64,000 nt of DNA. It comes from Ceratothoa steindachneri (taxonomy: Eukaryota > Arthropoda > Malacostraca > Isopoda > Cymothoidae). The translations under genes were made by a program, and so were the position numbers. The DNA is taken from NCBI GenBank assembly GCA_963969495.1, contig OZ018333.1:15035239-15099238 (forward strand). Direction: 5' to 3'. Under the pieces are notes generated by a model. It saw only the letters and a program-made list of their open reading frames with translations. It ran no database searches and was not told the origin of the DNA. Of this stretch, positions 43,914-54,569 are shown piece by piece (position 1 is the stretch's first letter; every line of letters begins with the position of its first letter).

Positions 43914-44075
43914 CTTTTCTTCAAGGCAGTTTTGTACCACTGGTTCACAAGTGGCATTTGCTGAATTTCCCTCTTTGGAATAGAGTTTCTCTTTCTCTTG
44001 ATCAGGGAGAGAACTTTCATCCTCCAGATCTTCTTCCTTAATCTCTTCTTTCATTAAAATATCTTCAGTCATTTC
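43914..44075 (-). CDS. Acidic 162-nt upstream exon of the zinc-finger gene, copy 2
   Basis: Same structure as 30573-30734: acceptor ATTTAG before GAAATGACTGAAG at 44075, donor GTAAAT after AAG at 43914, phase 0-0, 54 residues (EMTEDILMKEEIKEEDLEDE, SSLPDQEKEKLYSKE, NSANATCEPVVQNCLEEK). It is well conserved against copy 1, with intact splice sites and no stop, which suggests both were kept under selection or duplicated recently. It could be an alternative or tandem exon of one gene or belong to a second gene. SUMO-acceptor-like MKEE and IKEE are conserved. Confidence 0.7.
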
Positions 44076-44204
44076 CTAAATAAAGATATATTCCTATGTA
44101 AGATCATGTAGAATATTTGATTAACTGGGATTTAATTGATTAATTCGGACCAAAAGAACTACCTGAGAAAAATACATTAATTCTTACATTCCAAGCACTT
44201 AGTC

Positions 44205-44295
44205 AAGGACTCCCCACCTAGGGAAGCACTGGGTCTTGGACAAGTCTATCTTGGCTTAGTCTCATACCAAAATGACAGTGGCTCTGTCTGTCCCG
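44205..44295 (-). repeat. Small I-1-like ORF1 fragment in the intron
   Basis: Sequence 'atcttggcttagtctcataccaaaatgacagtggctctgtctgtcccg' resembles 'atcttggcttggtagcttaccgaaatggcagcggccccgtccgtcccc' of I-1C ORF1 (36415-36465), and 'ggactcccc' precedes both. About 90 bp, diverged. Moderate confidence. Confidence 0.5.
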
Positions 44296-44420
44296 GAGTC
44301 AAAATATATTTGATACCCAGAAACTGAATGGAGCAATTCAGTGCAGATTCAAATAGAGCTGCTATCTATACTTGATGATCAATAACCATGCAAAAAAAAA
44401 AAAACAATGGACATAATTAC

Positions 44421-44565
44421 CTCTTTTAGTGACAAATCTTGTGATATTATTTCATCACAACCACCAACTGCTTGTTCATGACTAATAAATCCTGTCTCTG
44501 TTGCATCATACGATTCAAAAAATTCTTCTTTGATCTTCTGAGCTGGGATTACTTTGTAATCATCC
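44421..44565 (-). CDS. Upstream exon A of the zinc-finger gene
   Basis: Minus strand: DDYKVIPAQKIKEEFFESYD, ATETGFISHEQAVGGCDEII, SQDLSLKE, then donor GTAATT at 44420. The acceptor is near TTTATATAAG/G at about 44566; the matching copy at 37852 has TATATACAG, so the precise 5' edge is uncertain by a base or two. Acidic, with KIKEE again matching psi-K-x-E. It lies 345 bp upstream of the 162-nt exon. Its other copy (37806-37852) is broken by LINE I-1C. Confidence 0.6.
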
Positions 44566-44599
44566 TTATATAAATTTAAAGGCACTTTAGATAAATAAA

Positions 44600-45439
44600 A
44601 CTTTACTTAATTATAATGATTAATTATAAGTACTGAGCTATGTAAAAAATTATTGCATGCAACAAAATGAATAATGAAGTAAAATTTAATATTTTAAGTC
44701 AAATCATTTCAACATCCATATCATTGGAGCTTCAAAATCTTACTTTATTGCTTTCTACACAACTATCATCAAAATAGAAAAAAAAATTTCCCACTATAAT
44801 TTTTTTTAGAAATCTCAAGCTATTTATAGAGGGATCGTATTGGTATGTACTAATATCATAAAATATAGATAAAGATAATTAAAAAACATACTTTTTCTCT
44901 CTCATATATCTAATACAGACCACAGCTCAGCCTGACATTTTCACATCAAAGGGTTTATTGGTTATAACAATGATGGTTTGTTTAGGGCTCCTTTGAGATA
45001 CAATATTTACTTCTTAAACCATATTGTTCTGTGTATAATTCTCTCTACTTCTTTCTATGGAAGTTCCTTGCAAATTTAAAAGCCTCCTAACTAACAATCT
45101 TCTAGTATGCTTCATAATTTACATTATTCAATAGTAATCTACTATCCCAGAAATTAAACTTTAGTTTTTCTTTCTTGTAAGTGTTCTAATTTTTAATATA
45201 TTTTTCAGAATGAAAGCTGATGTAAGCCGTTTGGCTAGTGCCTTACAAGCACCATAGATTTAAGCATGAATAAAAAATTTCAGAGGCTATTTTGCACCAT
45301 CAAGTAAAAATATATAACATTCAACATGTCACTATCTTATCATACTAGAAGTTGATTGTGTATTATTTGTTATTATTTATTAGAACAAAGACCAAGTGAT
45401 TGAAGGATATATTTTCAGACACTCTGAGGGGGACATAGT
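44600..45439. other. AT-rich sequence upstream of exon A
   Basis: Similarity to 37870-38080 extends to about 44770. The remainder has no recognised gene, repeat or LINE motif. It may hold an intron or the promoter side of the zinc-finger gene. Confidence 0.45.
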
Positions 45440-45450
45440 AAAGTGACTTG
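45440..45450. repeat. Target-site duplication of I-1A, left copy
   Basis: AAAGTGACTTG, identical to 52298-52308. It is followed on the plus strand by AA and 14 T (45453-45466), the poly-A tail of the minus-strand element. Confidence 0.95.
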
Positions 45451-45699
45451 AATTTTTTTTTTTTTTATCGAGCCCATCTGGCAACTACCCACTTGGGCAT
45501 AAGTCGCCGAAAAACACGACAGCCCAGAACTAGGCTACTTTAAAGTAAAAATATGAAAACTTAACAATGATATAAATTGGAAAAACTTAACAATCGAAGC
45601 AATCTCCGGCAGCGGGGGGAGGTCCCCCTCACCCCGGTGCAGGAGAGTGCAACCTACAAACAAAACAATAATAAAAAAAAGGAACCTTAAAAAAAAGGA

Positions 45700-48600
45700 A
45701 CCTTAAATAAAGGGAAGAAGGCCGGCCTCCCCCCAAAAGTCAATAAGTCCACCAGTCATGGTGCACGCACCCGTCCCGAGTACAAGGGACAGGCGGTAGC
45801 CACCCCGCCCATCCCGGTACCGAGACAGGTATCGTGCGCGAAGATCACCCAGACTGGGACATTCGACAAGAATATGCCGAACAGTCTGGGGGACGACGCA
45901 GTCGTTGCAATAGGGCGCATGCTAGCGCTCCATCAAGTAGCGATGCGTCACACGAGTGTGTCCGATTCGAAGACGACAGAAAGCAACCTGAAGCCGCCGC
46001 GGCATTGGGGGATAGGTCCATGGGAACAGTCGCGGCGCAATGGCACGCAACTTTAAGTTCCCTTCGACCGTCTCCCATCTTCTTTGCCAAGCAGTCCGAA
46101 GAGCTGCCCGTATTCCTGCCATGTAGTCGGTGTGAGGAAGAGCGAAACGCTGGTCCGGTCGCAGAGTCCTCGCGGACTCTTTGGCGCGCTTATTCCCCGC
46201 AATTCCTACATGTCCAGGAACCCAGCAGAAGATAATCTCGACATCCACCCGGCTCGCAAAAACCGTGGCATCACGGATATTGCGAACCAGGGGATGCGGA
46301 GATTCCAATGCCCCGAGAGCACTCAGGGCGCTTTGTGAGTCGCTTTAGATCACAATCCGGTCTCCGAACCGGGAACGTCGCGTAATCTCCCGTACCGAGT
46401 GGTGTATTGCCACCAACTCAGCCGTGAAGACAGACGCAGCGCCTCGTAGAGCCCCGCTGACTTCAAACAGAGGGGATACGGCGTGGAAGCCCACCCCCTC
46501 TTCGGACTTGGAGCCATCTGTATACACTAGCCAGGTACCAGCGTGACACGATGTGTGCTCCAAAAAGGTCGAACGCAATACTCCCGGCGCAGTACAAGCT
46601 TTGGGAGCAGAGGCGTGGCGACAAATAGCCAAATGTGGTAACCTCCAGGGTGGCGTCCTGGGCAAAACCAGGGGCGCCACCGGCCCGAGAGCTACATCTA
46701 CCTCTCGAAGGAGTTTCCTGGCCCTAAACCCAAAAGGCTTAGGGTATGACTGGCGTCTCTCGACGGCAAAGGCACCATCGAGATCAGCTGCGGATGCAGT
46801 GAGAGCTGTTGGCGACTGAGGGAGGCGCCGAGGCCGCGCGTACAGTCGAGTGATACACTGCACGCGGCGCAGAGCGAGTGGCAACTCCCCAGCATCGACC
46901 AACAGGCTCTCAATGGGGGAAGTGCGGAAGGCACCGGTCGCAAGGCGAAGGCCGGTGTGGTGGATCGAATCCACCTTCCGCAATAAACGCTCTGCTGCGG
47001 ATGCATAAAACTCGCATCTGTAGTCGAGCTTCGAACGAACAAAGGATCGATAAAAAAGTAAGGCAGTAGCCCTATCAGCGCCCCAAGCGGTGAACGTCAC
47101 GGAACGGAGAATGTCCATGGCGCGGGTACAAGAGACCCTAAGGCTGCGAATATGAGCCTCCCAGGTGAGGCGTCGGTCGAATACAAGACCAAAGAAACGG
47201 TGCGACTCAACCACATCCAGGCACACCCCTTTAAGAAACAAATCTGGGTCGGGGTGAAGCCGTGGATGGCGGCAGAAGTGCACCACCTTAGTCTTGGCCA
47301 AAGAAAACCGAAACCTGTGCGCTTCGGCATAGCGGGAGACGCGGTTCAATGCCTGTTGGAGTCGACGCTCCAGTTAAAATCTGGGCCGCGCCAAAAGAGA
47401 TCGAAAGGTCGTCCACGTAGAGCGTAGCGAGAACATCTTCCGGCAGCACCGAGGTGATGCCGTTGATGCTCAGGGCAAAGAGTGTGACACTGAGGACACT
47501 TCCCTGCGGGACACCCTCTTTCTGCTCCTTTGGGCCGGAGAGGGCTCCCCCCCCCATACGCGGAATCGACGATCTCGCAAAAATTCAGATAAAAACATTG
47601 GGAGGCGTCCCCTCGCCCCCATCGTGTGGAGAGTCTCCATCATACCGTATCGCCATGCGGTATCATAGGCCTTCTCCAGATCTAAAAACAACGTGGCGTA
47701 GTGCTGTCTACGAAGGAAAGCCTCGCAGACGGCTTTTTCCAGTCGGAGCAGAGAATCCGACGTGGAGTGGAACTTGCGGAAGCCGCACTGTGCGGAAGAC
47801 AGATGGCCTCCGCTGTCCAGGAAAAAGGCTAATCTAACATTTACCAATTTCTCCATCAACTTGCACACGCAAGAGGTTAGAGAGATTGGGCGGAAACCGG
47901 TCGGAGTAGAGTGATCTCTCCCCAGTTTGCGAAAGGCAAGCACAGTAGTGATTCGCCAGGAGTCTGGGAGAAGACCTTCCACCCAGATCCTGTTGAACAA
48001 ATCTAACAGAAAGGCCATGCCTCGCTCACCTAGGTGTCGAAGCATGGCGTACGGGTCATCGTCCGGACCATGGGCGGTGTCCGCGCACGAAGCGAGAGCG
48101 GAACGCAACTCGCTTACAGTAAACTTGTCGTTGAAGGGTTCTCCGCCTCTGGAGGTAAAGTCCAGCCCGCGGCCTTCCGCGACATCACGACGTGCATTGA
48201 ATGCTGGCGGAGCAGCATCCCGGCTAGAGAATGCAGAAAAAGCGGTCGCGAACGATTCCACCACGGACGCGGGGTCCGAGATTGCGGTCCCATTCTCCTG
48301 GAGAACGGGAAGGGGGTCCTGCGAGAACTTGCCCCGAATCCTTTTGACTCGCTTCCACACCTCAGCTAAAGGAGGCTTCCCGTTAAGTGAAGACACGTAT
48401 GCCCGCCAAGAAGAGCGGCGGGCGTGCTTCGAAATATACCGGAACCTAGCCCTAGCCCGACGAAATTCAGCGACAGTGAAATCGTTCGGGCGGCGCCTTT
48501 AGCGCATGTAGGCCTAACGCTTCTGTTTGAGGGCCGTCTCACACTCGGCCGAGCACCATGGGAGTGGTCGGCGTGCGAAACGGCCAGATGTCCTAGGAAT

Positions 48601-49518
48601 AGTAGTCAGGCCCACGGCGATGAGGTTACCGGAGAAGAACTCAACGGCCTCATCTACCGACCTAAACTCCTCGACTGAGATAGAGAATTCAGTAATTTCC
48701 TGAAATGCAGGCCACCGCGCCCGCACCAAGCACAACCGAGGTGGTCTCTCAGGCGGCAGTTGCCCTGAAAATGATATTTGAATGGGAAAGTGATCACTAC
48801 CATGGAGGTCATCGACCACCTCCCAATCAAAATCAGGCTGTGCATCCGAAGAGCACAAAGATAGGTCAAGGCCAAAAAATGAAGCGGTTCTCGGGCAGTG
48901 ATGTGTAAACTCATCCACGTTTAAGACACCCATCTCAAGCTCTTCGATCAGATCGGCAAGGACTTGTCCCCTGGGATTTATGAAGTAATCTCCCCAGAGA
49001 GGATGCCTGCCGTTCAGATCTCCAAGCAAGAGATAGGGCCTCGGCAACCGTGCCACGACGCGGCGGAAGTCCCCCGCGTCGAAGTCAGCTGACGGTGGAA
49101 TGTACGCAGAAATGATAGTATACCTCCTATCCAGGTGCAGCTGCACAGCCACTGCCTGAAAGGAGGTATCTAAAGAGAAAGGAAGAACGGAGACATCATG
49201 CCGGGTGTAAACCGCGCATCCCCCAGCCCGGCCATCCCGGGGTGGTGGGGTCGCAAGACCCTTGGACCCCAGGAGGGCGGGCAGGTGGCACGCGCCTAGC
49301 ATGGTCTCCTGCAAAAAGATAGCTAACGGGGAACGGGACGAGACGAGCCTCCGCAGCTCCTCCCAGTTGGCCCGGAGTCCACGGCAATTCCATTGAAGAA
49401 ATATGCCCTCCAGGCCTAGCTCGGAGGAGACGTGGGGGCCCTCCTCGAACTGAAGACCCTCACGGGAATGGCCGTACGCTTCCCGGGGGCAGAACCCCGG
49501 GCGCTGTTGGCCGGACAA
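45700..49518 (-). pseudogene. I-1A ORF2 polyprotein, lightly mutated
   Basis: Endonuclease (49518-48750): LQWNCRGLRANWEELRRLVS, LQETML, AYIPPS, LLGDLNGRHPLWGDYF, DDLHGSDHFPIQISF. Linker. RT (48000-47000): GFRPISLTSCVCKLMEKLV, AQCGFRKFHSTSDS, LFLDLEKAYDTAWRYG, GVPQGSVLSVTLFALSING, ATLYVDDLSISFGA (intact YVDD). Thumb: YRSFVRSKLDYRCEFYASA. RNase H (46560-46180): LVYTDGSKSEEGVG, FTAELVAIHHSV, then TAA in place of Tyr before SDSQSA, and FCWVPGHVGIAGN. The tail has CNDCVVPQTVRHILVECPSL. Catalytic residues of all three enzymes are readable; a few stops and frameshifts break the chain. Confidence 0.92.
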
Positions 49519-51786
49519 AGCGCTGGAGGCGCTGTCGCCTTCGAGGACTTATTGGGGGAGGTTAGGCTCGCCATGCGAGTCTTTTCCTCCCTCCGCCTCG
49601 AAACCTTAGGCGGGCGCTGCGGCTTCGGAGGCGGGGGGGCCTCTTTTCGAGGAACCACCGTCTCCGAGCCACTCGCTCCACCTCGGGAAGTGGGCGAAGG
49701 AGCCGAAGCTCCTTTGTTGCTGTCTTCCTTCGGGGGACAGCTTTAGGAACCCCCGAAGATGGCCTAGCAACCATCTTCAGGGGTGTTGCCTCCTGTGAGT
49801 CTAACGACTCGTTGGAGGGGGGAGCACTGGTTTTAGCCGGGGCTGGGTATGAACCCTTTTTGCCGCCGGCTTTACCAGGGGAGCGCCCGGGTTGGGTAGA
49901 GCCCGCAGAAGGGCTCCGAATGGGCGCGGAAACAACCGTGCTCGTTGGCCTGGATGGGCCAGGAGCAGAGGGTGCCTTTCTAACTACTGAGGCATATGAC
50001 GTCCCAGGCAGAGCCGAGCGCCAGGACCAAGTCCTTAGCCTCGCGGAATGAGAGTCTATCCTGGGCCTGACCGGCCAGGATTTCTTTCTCCAGGAGATAT
50101 GCACCACATTGCTTCGAAGAAGCAGGGTGCGGCTCTCCGCAATTGACACACTTGGCCACACACGATTTGGACTTATCGTGTGCGACCTTGGAGAAATTTA
50201 CACAGACTTCAGGTGACCCCGACTTTGCATTTCTACATGAGCGATTCGTATGGCCGAAGCGGTGACAGTAATAGCACCGCCGCGGCAGTGGCACGAATGC
50301 CTTCACGCGGTAGCGGTACCAACCGGCACGCACCGACTCAGGGAGCTTGTCACAGTCGAACGTGACGAAGAGTGTAGGGGTGGGTCTCGAAGCCCCTCCC
50401 TGTTTTCTCATCACACGTTCGACCTTGACCGCCCCATGGTCGGCCAGCTCTAGGGTGATGTCCTCAATGGAGTAGTCAACGAGTTCCCTCGCATAAACTA
50501 CTCCTTTCACAAAGTTCATGGTAGAGTGAGGCGTCACACTCACCGGGGTAACATGAAGTGTCCGAAGAGCACTTATCTTGGCCGCCTCGGCGGGATTCGC
50601 CGCATTCGCCAGAAGGCTGCCGTCCGAGAAACGGGTCACCTTCGGCTCTCTACCAATTGCACTAGCTAATCCTCTCCTCTGATGGATCATGTTGCCCTTG
50701 GACAACATGGTGCCATCAGTGGAGCGAATAACGAGGAAGCGTTTGAAGCCAGCGGGCTCGAAAACGCCAGGTAACCTCTGAATGAGGGTCCCCGATGTCA
50801 TCGAGGCTCCGCCCTGTGCACTCTTGGTGTTAGTCTTGGTCAGGGCTCCGCACACGAGGGGGTAGAGGGGCCGGATGTGCTGATCTTGGCTTGGTCACCT
50901 ACCGAAGTGGCAGCAGACCCATCCGTCCCCGCAGCCCCCGCGGATGGAGAGGAGCCCCAAGTCTTTTTCGTCTTTTTAGTCCTTTTAGTCTTTTTCTTTT
51001 TTGGAGAGGAGGGCGGGGAATGAACCCGCTTCTCACCCCCGCCGGCAGAAGCCCCCAGGCCAGATGGACCGGCCTCAGCCAGGTCCCTCTCCGAAATGGA
51101 GAAGGTCCTGGTTGTCGTAGGGGCACCTGTCGCAGGAGATCCCTCCACTCCTTTTACTGCCTCAGAGCCCTCAGCCATTTGAGGAGGACCTTGCATAGGG
51201 GCGGATTCGGGTTCGGTGCTTGGCGCCGAGCCCGAATTCGTCCCCATGGACCATGTCTATCACAGGAGGGGCCTCCAGTTGGCCATCCCCTCCCAGGACA
51301 TCGCAGGTCCCCTTGGCAGTGTCGCCAGTCTTGTGTGGGGAGGCACAGGCCTTGACCCCGGCAAGGTTTAAAATTCTTGCCAGCAGGTCTTTTGAGGGAA
51401 GCGACCGAAGGGGCCTGGCTTCCCTCTCCCCTCTAAGGGGGTTTGCCCTACCTAGCCGCTTCGATGGGAAGCGGCTGGCTAAGGGCTGCCTGCTGGCTTT
51501 CTTGGCAGTCCCCTTGGAAAGAAAAGCGGGGACTGCCGCTGGGAAAAGGGAGGTGCCCGAAAGCACCTCCAGAGAAGGGGGTGAGGGGGAGTCCCCTGCA
51601 CCCGTAGGCGAAGAAGAGGAGTAAGCCTCCTCTCCGGTTAGAGAAATATGGAGGTCCTCCCCCCTGTGCTTGCACAGGGGGAAGGACCTCCATTTTTTTG
51701 CTGGAGCTGCCCGAGGGCGGCTCGGTTGTTCTTGGGGAAGTTGGGGGTTGGTTTTTTTTTTATATCTTCATCATTGGGCATGGTGA
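49416..51786 (-). pseudogene. I-1A ORF1, zinc-knuckle nucleic-acid-binding protein
   Basis: ATG at 51786 (MPNDEDIKKKPTPNFPKNN) after the 5' UTR hairpin. The N-terminal third is disordered and split among frames; 50840-51247 holds a Lys-rich patch KKKKTKRTKKTKKTWG. The main frame (49980-50855) has FEPAGFKRFLVIRSTDGTM, the RRM-like region NFVKGVVYARELVDYSIED, LFVTFDCDKLPESVRAGWYR and knuckles RCYYCHRFGHTNRSC, VCVNFSKVAHDKSKSC (second Cys lost) and KCVNCGEPHPASSKQC. A Pro/Ser/Lys-rich tail follows in other frames (49416-50161). Expected to coat LINE RNA. Frameshifted. Confidence 0.85.
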
Positions 51787-52297
51787 CCCTTTTTTTAACA
51801 CGGGATGCAATAGCGCACACCTCTCGCAGTAGCCCGCACTGCGAGAGGTGCTTACAAGCCCGGCAGAGCCAGCCGCCGCCATTTGGGACCACCCCTCCCG
51901 CCTGGTGGCCTGGCAGTCCATCGGCATGGCGGCTCCACCTTGAACACGGCGTAAAATATATAGATTGTGAAGAGGAGAGGAAAAGGGATGTGAGGAAGGT
52001 ATGGGTGGGGATGAAGCAGGTTGTTAAAAACCAGCCACCCCAGACCGGAGCTCAGGGGTTAGGGAACATTGTCCCCCACCCCCTCAGCCCCGATGCGGGA
52101 CGGTTGGCTGGAAGGAAGGTCAACATCTACCCTGTGAAATTAGAGGCTGACCAGAGAAAGTTGTGGGAGAGGTTGTGTGAAAAGAGAGAAAACAAGTGTT
52201 TTGAAGGAAGGAAGAGAGGCTAAGCTGGGGCCGGACGGAGTGCTGGATCCCGTCAGCATGGCGGCCATGATGGCAAATCGCCGCGCCCCTTACAGGG
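51787..52297 (-). promoter_or_regulatory. I-1A 5' UTR and internal promoter region
   Basis: The 5' end (minus strand) is CCCTGTAAGGGGCGCGGCGA; near +27 the palindrome-like CATGGCCGCCATG, and near 51873-51887 CAAATGGCGGC, both resemble the YY1/Pleiohomeotic core ATGGC. Pyrimidine-rich tracts lie in the middle. A hairpin with a 13-bp perfect stem (CACCTCTCGCAGT / ACTGCGAGAGGTG, loop GCGGGCT) lies about 35 nt before the ORF1 ATG. I-type LINEs transcribe from such internal 5' promoters; the binding sites are inference from motif only. Confidence 0.7.
51820..51852. promoter_or_regulatory. 13-bp stem hairpin before the I-1A ORF1 start
   Basis: Plus strand CACCTCTCGCAGT, then 7 nt, then ACTGCGAGAGGTG: a perfect inverted repeat. 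Related hairpins occur at 7120-7152, 23724-23756 and, weaker, 37345-37380. Confidence 0.85.
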
Positions 52298-52308
52298 AAA
52301 GTGACTTG
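52298..52308. repeat. Target-site duplication of I-1A, right copy
   Basis: AAAGTGACTTG, directly at the 5' end of I-1A, identical to 45440-45450. Confidence 0.95.
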
Positions 52309-53320
52309 CAATACATCAAGAAGTCAGGAGGGCCAGGTTGTACTAGGTAATTGGATAAAATGGATGGTGGGTTTGGTTTGAGAGCTACTCAAAGTGGAGA
52401 TGGGAAAAGAGTGGGTGTGAGAAACATAACTTGAAAGGAATTGTGTATCATATTCAGGGTTTCTTGATGGAACTAAAGCCCAATCTTCTCACTAGAAATT
52501 AGACTAGTTCAGTAAAACCAGGGACAACCAACGAAGACAACCATGACCCTAAAATAACACATTAAAATGCAACACACAACATAATCCACAAAACAAAGAT
52601 CAATAAATTGTGAGAAACAATCAGCAGACTTGCTAACTCTAACAATGTGGAACAAAATTTAAGTAAATGCAAAATTTGATTGTTACCAGATAGGCAAATT
52701 CACATACAAGATTATTCAAAATCAGTAACAACTCCTGATTTTCCCTACAGAGCCACAAACATAAACCTATACTCACTGTTTCTCTCAACTTTTTTATCTT
52801 TGTTGAACCTTTCCAATTATTCAGGGAGCTACTATATAAAATTTATCATATCTTACTTAGCTTTTTTCGTGCTCTTCATTTACTTCAAGCTCACACAGGA
52901 AACAATATATTTTTTATAAAAAAGTGATAGGCTCAATTAAAGGTTTTTTATACTGACTGATCGATCATTGGGGGGGGGGGGGGCATACATATTAGGTGCT
53001 GTATAAAAAGGCTTATTTTATATGTATATATATATTTAGCCAATGATGAAAAATAATCTAATCATTTTTCTAAATCCATTAATTCAAAACAACCTTTTGA
53101 GATTGTGTGCTCATCTTCTGGTTCTGTACAATTTAAAGTATAGTAAAGTCGCTTCAATTTGCGATGGAACGAGTGAAAAATTTGGAATAAATCATTTCCA
53201 TAGTGATTGTATATTATACGATGGGGCGATTTGGTAGCGAGGCGAAATCTTCTAGTCATTGACTTTATATTAAAAATTAAGTTGCGCCACACCAGCAAAT
53301 CGCCCCCTCGCCTAATATAT

Positions 53321-53393
<73 letters not shown>

Positions 53394-53526
53394 ATATATA
53401 TACTTGGAATTTATTACCAATATATATATACTTTAGTTGTACATGTATTTGTGTTATTGTTTCATATTTTTTCCAATATTTGCTATATTTGGGTATTTTT
53501 TAAATAATGCATGATTAGAAATTATA
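52309..53526. other. AT-rich host sequence with homopolymer, (AT)n and a small inverted repeat
   Basis: No gene recognised. It contains a run of about 12 G at 52972-52983, an (AT)n tract at about 53327-53388, and an 11-bp inverted repeat GGGGCGATTTG (53223-53233) / CAAATCGCCCC (53296-53306) that could be a short foldback or MITE remnant. The plus-strand frames here are artefacts of the AT repeat. Confidence 0.5.
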
Positions 53527-53799
53527 AGGTTTAAGGTTTAGGATAAGGAACCAATAGGTTGCTGCCCAATCCAAGTGGATTCTATATGGCAGCTAGGATG
53601 AAACAAGGCAAATAATCTATAAAAGGTGAAGGAGACCACTTTGTAACAAAAATTTAAAAAACAACTAGTTAAAAGATTCCCCCTGCCAATATGAATCGAA
53701 GACGGGTTTGTTGAGAAATAGTTAAAAGGGTCGGCAAACAGGACAACCGGAGAATGGCGAAATGGCTACAATTCAATAAAAGGTGGGCAACCGATTGTA

Positions 53800-54490
53800 C
53801 CCTACCGCAAAAATGACAGCAAGGGCTGATATGAACATCACCCGAAACAAGATGGCCGTGAGTAAGTCTTGTGTGGCCAATGCAAACTCAGCAAAGCGCC
53901 ACCTCCAATGACCACATTCTATGACGGCTCAAGGCCCAAGAGTGAATAGAATTTTTAATTTTGTATAGTTTGGATTATGAACAGGCATCACATTAATTCT
54001 GCTACAGTTGAAAAATATATTTTCTTATTAAAGGAAAGTAGTCCCTAAAAGGCAGAGCAGAGTTCTCAGGGGATACAGAATGTGCTGAGTGGGCCAGCCA
54101 ATCAGCCCTCTCATTACCCAGGACCCCCACATGCCACGGCACACAGCAAAAAATAATTCTATATCAGGATGCATTTTGGATCAGCCAGTTGCAAATTTCT
54201 GTGACTAAGGGGTGGGACGCATTGAAAGATCTAACTGACTGTAAAACACTCCTTGAGTCTAAAGGCTAAAAGGATTGCTGAAAGTTCAGCGGTAAAAATG
54301 GATGCTGCTGGCAGCAAAGATAAAGTACGGAATTCTCCTTCTGGGTAGATGGGTGCAGCACCCATGCCATCGTCCGACTTAGAGCCATCCATGTATAGTG
54401 GGCAGCATTGTTTGTGTGAGATCAAATGCTCTAAGAACAAGTTCTTAATGATGTGAGGGTCCATGGAGAACTTCTCCAGGCTCCACATGT
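53800..54490 (-). pseudogene. I-2b RNase H and C-terminal Cys/His tail
   Basis: Frame 54231-54488: LISHKQCCPLYMDGSKSDDG (first catalytic Asp in YMDGSK), ASIFTAELSAILLAF (catalytic Glu). Further on, in other frames, the W-P-H-G-N region (CWVPWHVGVLGNERA-like) near 54100 and CHFC...VAH-type tail near 53800-53830. Order as in I-1A. Degenerate. Confidence 0.7.
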
Positions 54491-54569
54491 TGGTACATAC
54501 ATGTGGGTCAGTAAGGATGGAAGGGTAAGGACCCTTGGAGTTCCCAGGTTAGAGAGATTATCTCCTATG

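Larger units (their letters stand above)
45451..52297 (-). mobile_element. I-clade LINE copy I-1A, full length with poly-A tail
   Basis: 6,847 bp between perfect 11-bp target duplications. Minus-strand order: 5' UTR (51787-52297), ORF1 (49416-51786), ORF2 with endonuclease, RT, RNase H and a C-terminal Cys/His tail (45700-49518), 3' UTR with a repeated 'aaggaaccttaaaaaaaa' (45665-45710), and a 14-nt poly-A. It is GC- and CpG-rich in an AT-rich genome. There are only a handful of stops and frameshifts in ORF2 (two at 48490-48520, one in RNase H near 46347, one near 45923) and more in ORF1, so insertion is recent but this copy is not autonomous. Confidence 0.95.

Noticed and set aside
46084..52223. 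Plus-strand frames across I-1A (for example 47927-48502 and 51648-52223)
   Set aside because: GC-rich antisense shadows of ORF1, ORF2 and the 5' UTR, which carry the motif evidence.
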